Source: Candidatus Obscuribacterales bacterium
Lineage (GTDB): Bacteria; Cyanobacteriota; Vampirovibrionia; Obscuribacterales; Obscuribacteraceae
Length of the DNA: 32,023 nt
Direction of reading: 5' to 3'
NCBI GenBank assembly: GCA_019752635.1
Contig: JAIELX010000138.1
Coordinates: 1-32,023, forward strand
In this document: positions 31,186-32,023 of the stretch, in pieces
How the letters are laid out: each line of letters starts with the position of its first letter
How positions within the stretch are numbered: the first letter of the stretch is position 1
Program-made: the position numbers and the translations under genes
The notes under the pieces: model-generated
What the model saw: the letters and a program-made list of their open reading frames with translations, nothing else
The model's database searches: none
What the model was told of the DNA's origin: nothing

Positions 31186-31913
31186 GGTTACCCCTTTCTA
31201 GCTATGCAATAGCTCAAGAATAGGCTGAGCAGTGAGTTACGGGACTGCTTTTTCTTCGCTTCAAGGCTCCTTGCTGGACCACGAAAACTAATGACTTTAC
31301 GAGCAGCCTAGCCTAGTAGTTGTGCCAAACGCAAGTCTCTGTTATTGACGAATAATGTTAAAAGGTGCCAAGTTCAATGACTTGCGCAGTTAGCGGATAG
31401 AGGAGTGAAATCTTTCCTCATCGCCAACGGAGCACCATCAGCGATATCACAGCATCCGAACTCAATAAATCCTTTGCGCTTTGACCAGAATCACGACTTT
31501 CCCATCGGCTCGGTCTGCACATTGTTCAGTAGGGGGGGGTCTCTCGCACACCTAGTTTTGAGCAGACTTAGCATCGGTCATGCAAGAGCTCTCATAAATC
31601 TTTGGGCATCGCAAGGTCTGGCACCATATACGCCATCATTCATGAACACACGTGTTCGCATCATTGCTTGCTAGGCTTGCGTGATATCTTCCAGGGCACA
31701 AGGCGCTCCCATGCATCGACAGCCCGAGACTCATCCATCATGGACAGTATGAACTCCGTCTAGATGGAGCCCCTAAAACAAACTTTTCGTCACTGCCGAG
31801 CGAGCACCACAAGCGATACAAACTTCGAACACAGGTCAGCATCACATTCTTCACGGGCTCTTCTCAGCTTCCACTGAAATATCGAGCACTGTTAATGCAT
31901 CGTGAAAGCGAAA
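31186..31913. other. 728-bp gene-poor region
   Basis: No convincing full gene. It holds copy B of the dispersed repeat, a run of eight G (31532-31539), and on the minus strand a short stretch (31661-31741) that reads like a protein C-terminus (AVDAWERLVPWKISRKPSKQ) without an upstream gene, perhaps a remnant. It must also contain the promoter of the minus-strand pair at 30334-31185; none is clear. Confidence 0.4.
31545..31660 (-). repeat. Dispersed repeat, copy B
   Basis: Read on the minus strand it begins GCGAACACGTGTGTTC and contains CGTATATGGTGCC, AAAGATTT and ACTAGG in the same order as copy A at 27299-27420, in inverted orientation about 4 kb away. The palindromic arms GAACAC/GTGTTC are conserved while the two central bases differ (AT against GT). 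Confidence 0.6.
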
Positions 31914-32023
31914 ATGTTTCAGTCACAGAAACAAGAATTTGTGAAGGAGCCTTCGGTCCTTCTGGGCACCACCGATACGTTGCAGGTTCGAGTCGACATT
32001 GACGAAGTGAACGCCAGCCGCAT
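31914..32023 (+). CDS. HlyD-type membrane fusion protein fragment (3' partial)
   Basis: The 36 visible codons from ATG 31914 include VLLGTTDTLQVRVDIDEVNA, which matches the beta-barrel region near the C-terminus of HlyD/EmrA-type periplasmic adaptor proteins (LGDTxxLxVRVDIDE). Such proteins are usually 300 residues or longer, with an N-terminal membrane helix, hairpin and lipoyl halves before this point. Here an in-frame TAA lies a few codons upstream (31892-31894) and there is no ribosome-binding site. The 5' part is therefore missing or in another frame, suggesting a truncated pseudogene. The 3' end lies beyond the window. Confidence 0.55.
   Translation, partial: MFQSQKQEFVKEPSVLLGTTDTLQVRVDIDEVNASR

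Noticed and set aside
31228..31253. Six-bp stem AGCAGT/ACTGCT followed by a T-run on the plus strand
   Set aside because: No plus-strand gene lies upstream to be terminated, and the stem is short.
31405..31674. Plus-strand GTG frame of 89 codons
   Set aside because: AGAGGA touches the start codon with no spacing, the product is unconvincing and it covers copy B of the repeat on the other strand.
31980..31999. GCAGGTTCGAGTC resembling a tRNA T-arm
   Set aside because: No matching stem, acceptor or anticodon arm; it is part of the HlyD-like reading frame.
1..32023. CRISPR arrays, rRNA, tRNA and defence or biosynthetic gene clusters
   Set aside because: No regularly spaced repeats, no recognisable structural RNA, and no nuclease, polymerase or synthase signature was seen on either strand.

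Overview
The window is about 32 kb of bacterial chromosome or accessory DNA, close to 50% GC by eye, with no rRNA, tRNA or CRISPR array seen. Eukaryote-type Ser/Thr kinases fused to TPR-like tails, very large HEAT-repeat and low-complexity proteins, a secreted fasciclin protein and many orphan proteins suggest an environmental bacterium of the Obscuribacterales (Vampirovibrionia/Melainabacteria, the non-photosynthetic sisters of Cyanobacteria). That placement is inference from gene style; no taxonomic marker is present except a divergent IF-3.

Layout. (1) 1-1560: right end of an IS21-family element with istB, followed by the stump of an interrupted gene and a decayed minus-strand gene. (2) 1563-11755, all minus strand: a signalling block. 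In transcription order it holds a truncated tyrosine-recombinase-like gene, Ser/Thr kinase 2, a PAS histidine kinase, an OmpR-type response regulator whose start overlaps the histidine kinase stop by one base, Ser/Thr kinase 1 with a TPR tail, and a PH-like membrane protein. (3) 12005-19167, plus strand: a TPR protein, possibly frameshifted at a run of five C, then a 1961-residue HEAT-repeat giant. A 17-bp perfect hairpin separates it from a convergent fasciclin gene. (4) 20288-27052, plus strand: orphan large proteins. One (21074-23764) has a segment that resembles OspF/SpvC phosphothreonine lyases and a C-terminal membrane anchor. Another (24462-26246) ends in a possible kinase-like fold. 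A 27-bp perfect inverted repeat follows. (5) 27800-29800: a small island with visibly different codon use (many CTC, GTC, AAG), holding an orphan infC-like gene that appears to start at AUC, and three small orphan genes. (6) 29800-32023: gene-poor DNA with C-tracts, hairpins, a two-gene minus-strand pair, the second copy of a dispersed repeat, and the 3' part of an HlyD-like gene running off the edge.

How it may work together. The minus-strand block places Ser/Thr phosphorylation and a His-Asp phosphorelay in one probable operon. The large proteins to its right look like envelope-associated or effector-like proteins. If the lyase-like segment is real, the neighbourhood would encode both writers and an irreversible eraser of phospho-Ser/Thr. 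That is a hypothesis to test, not a demonstrated system.
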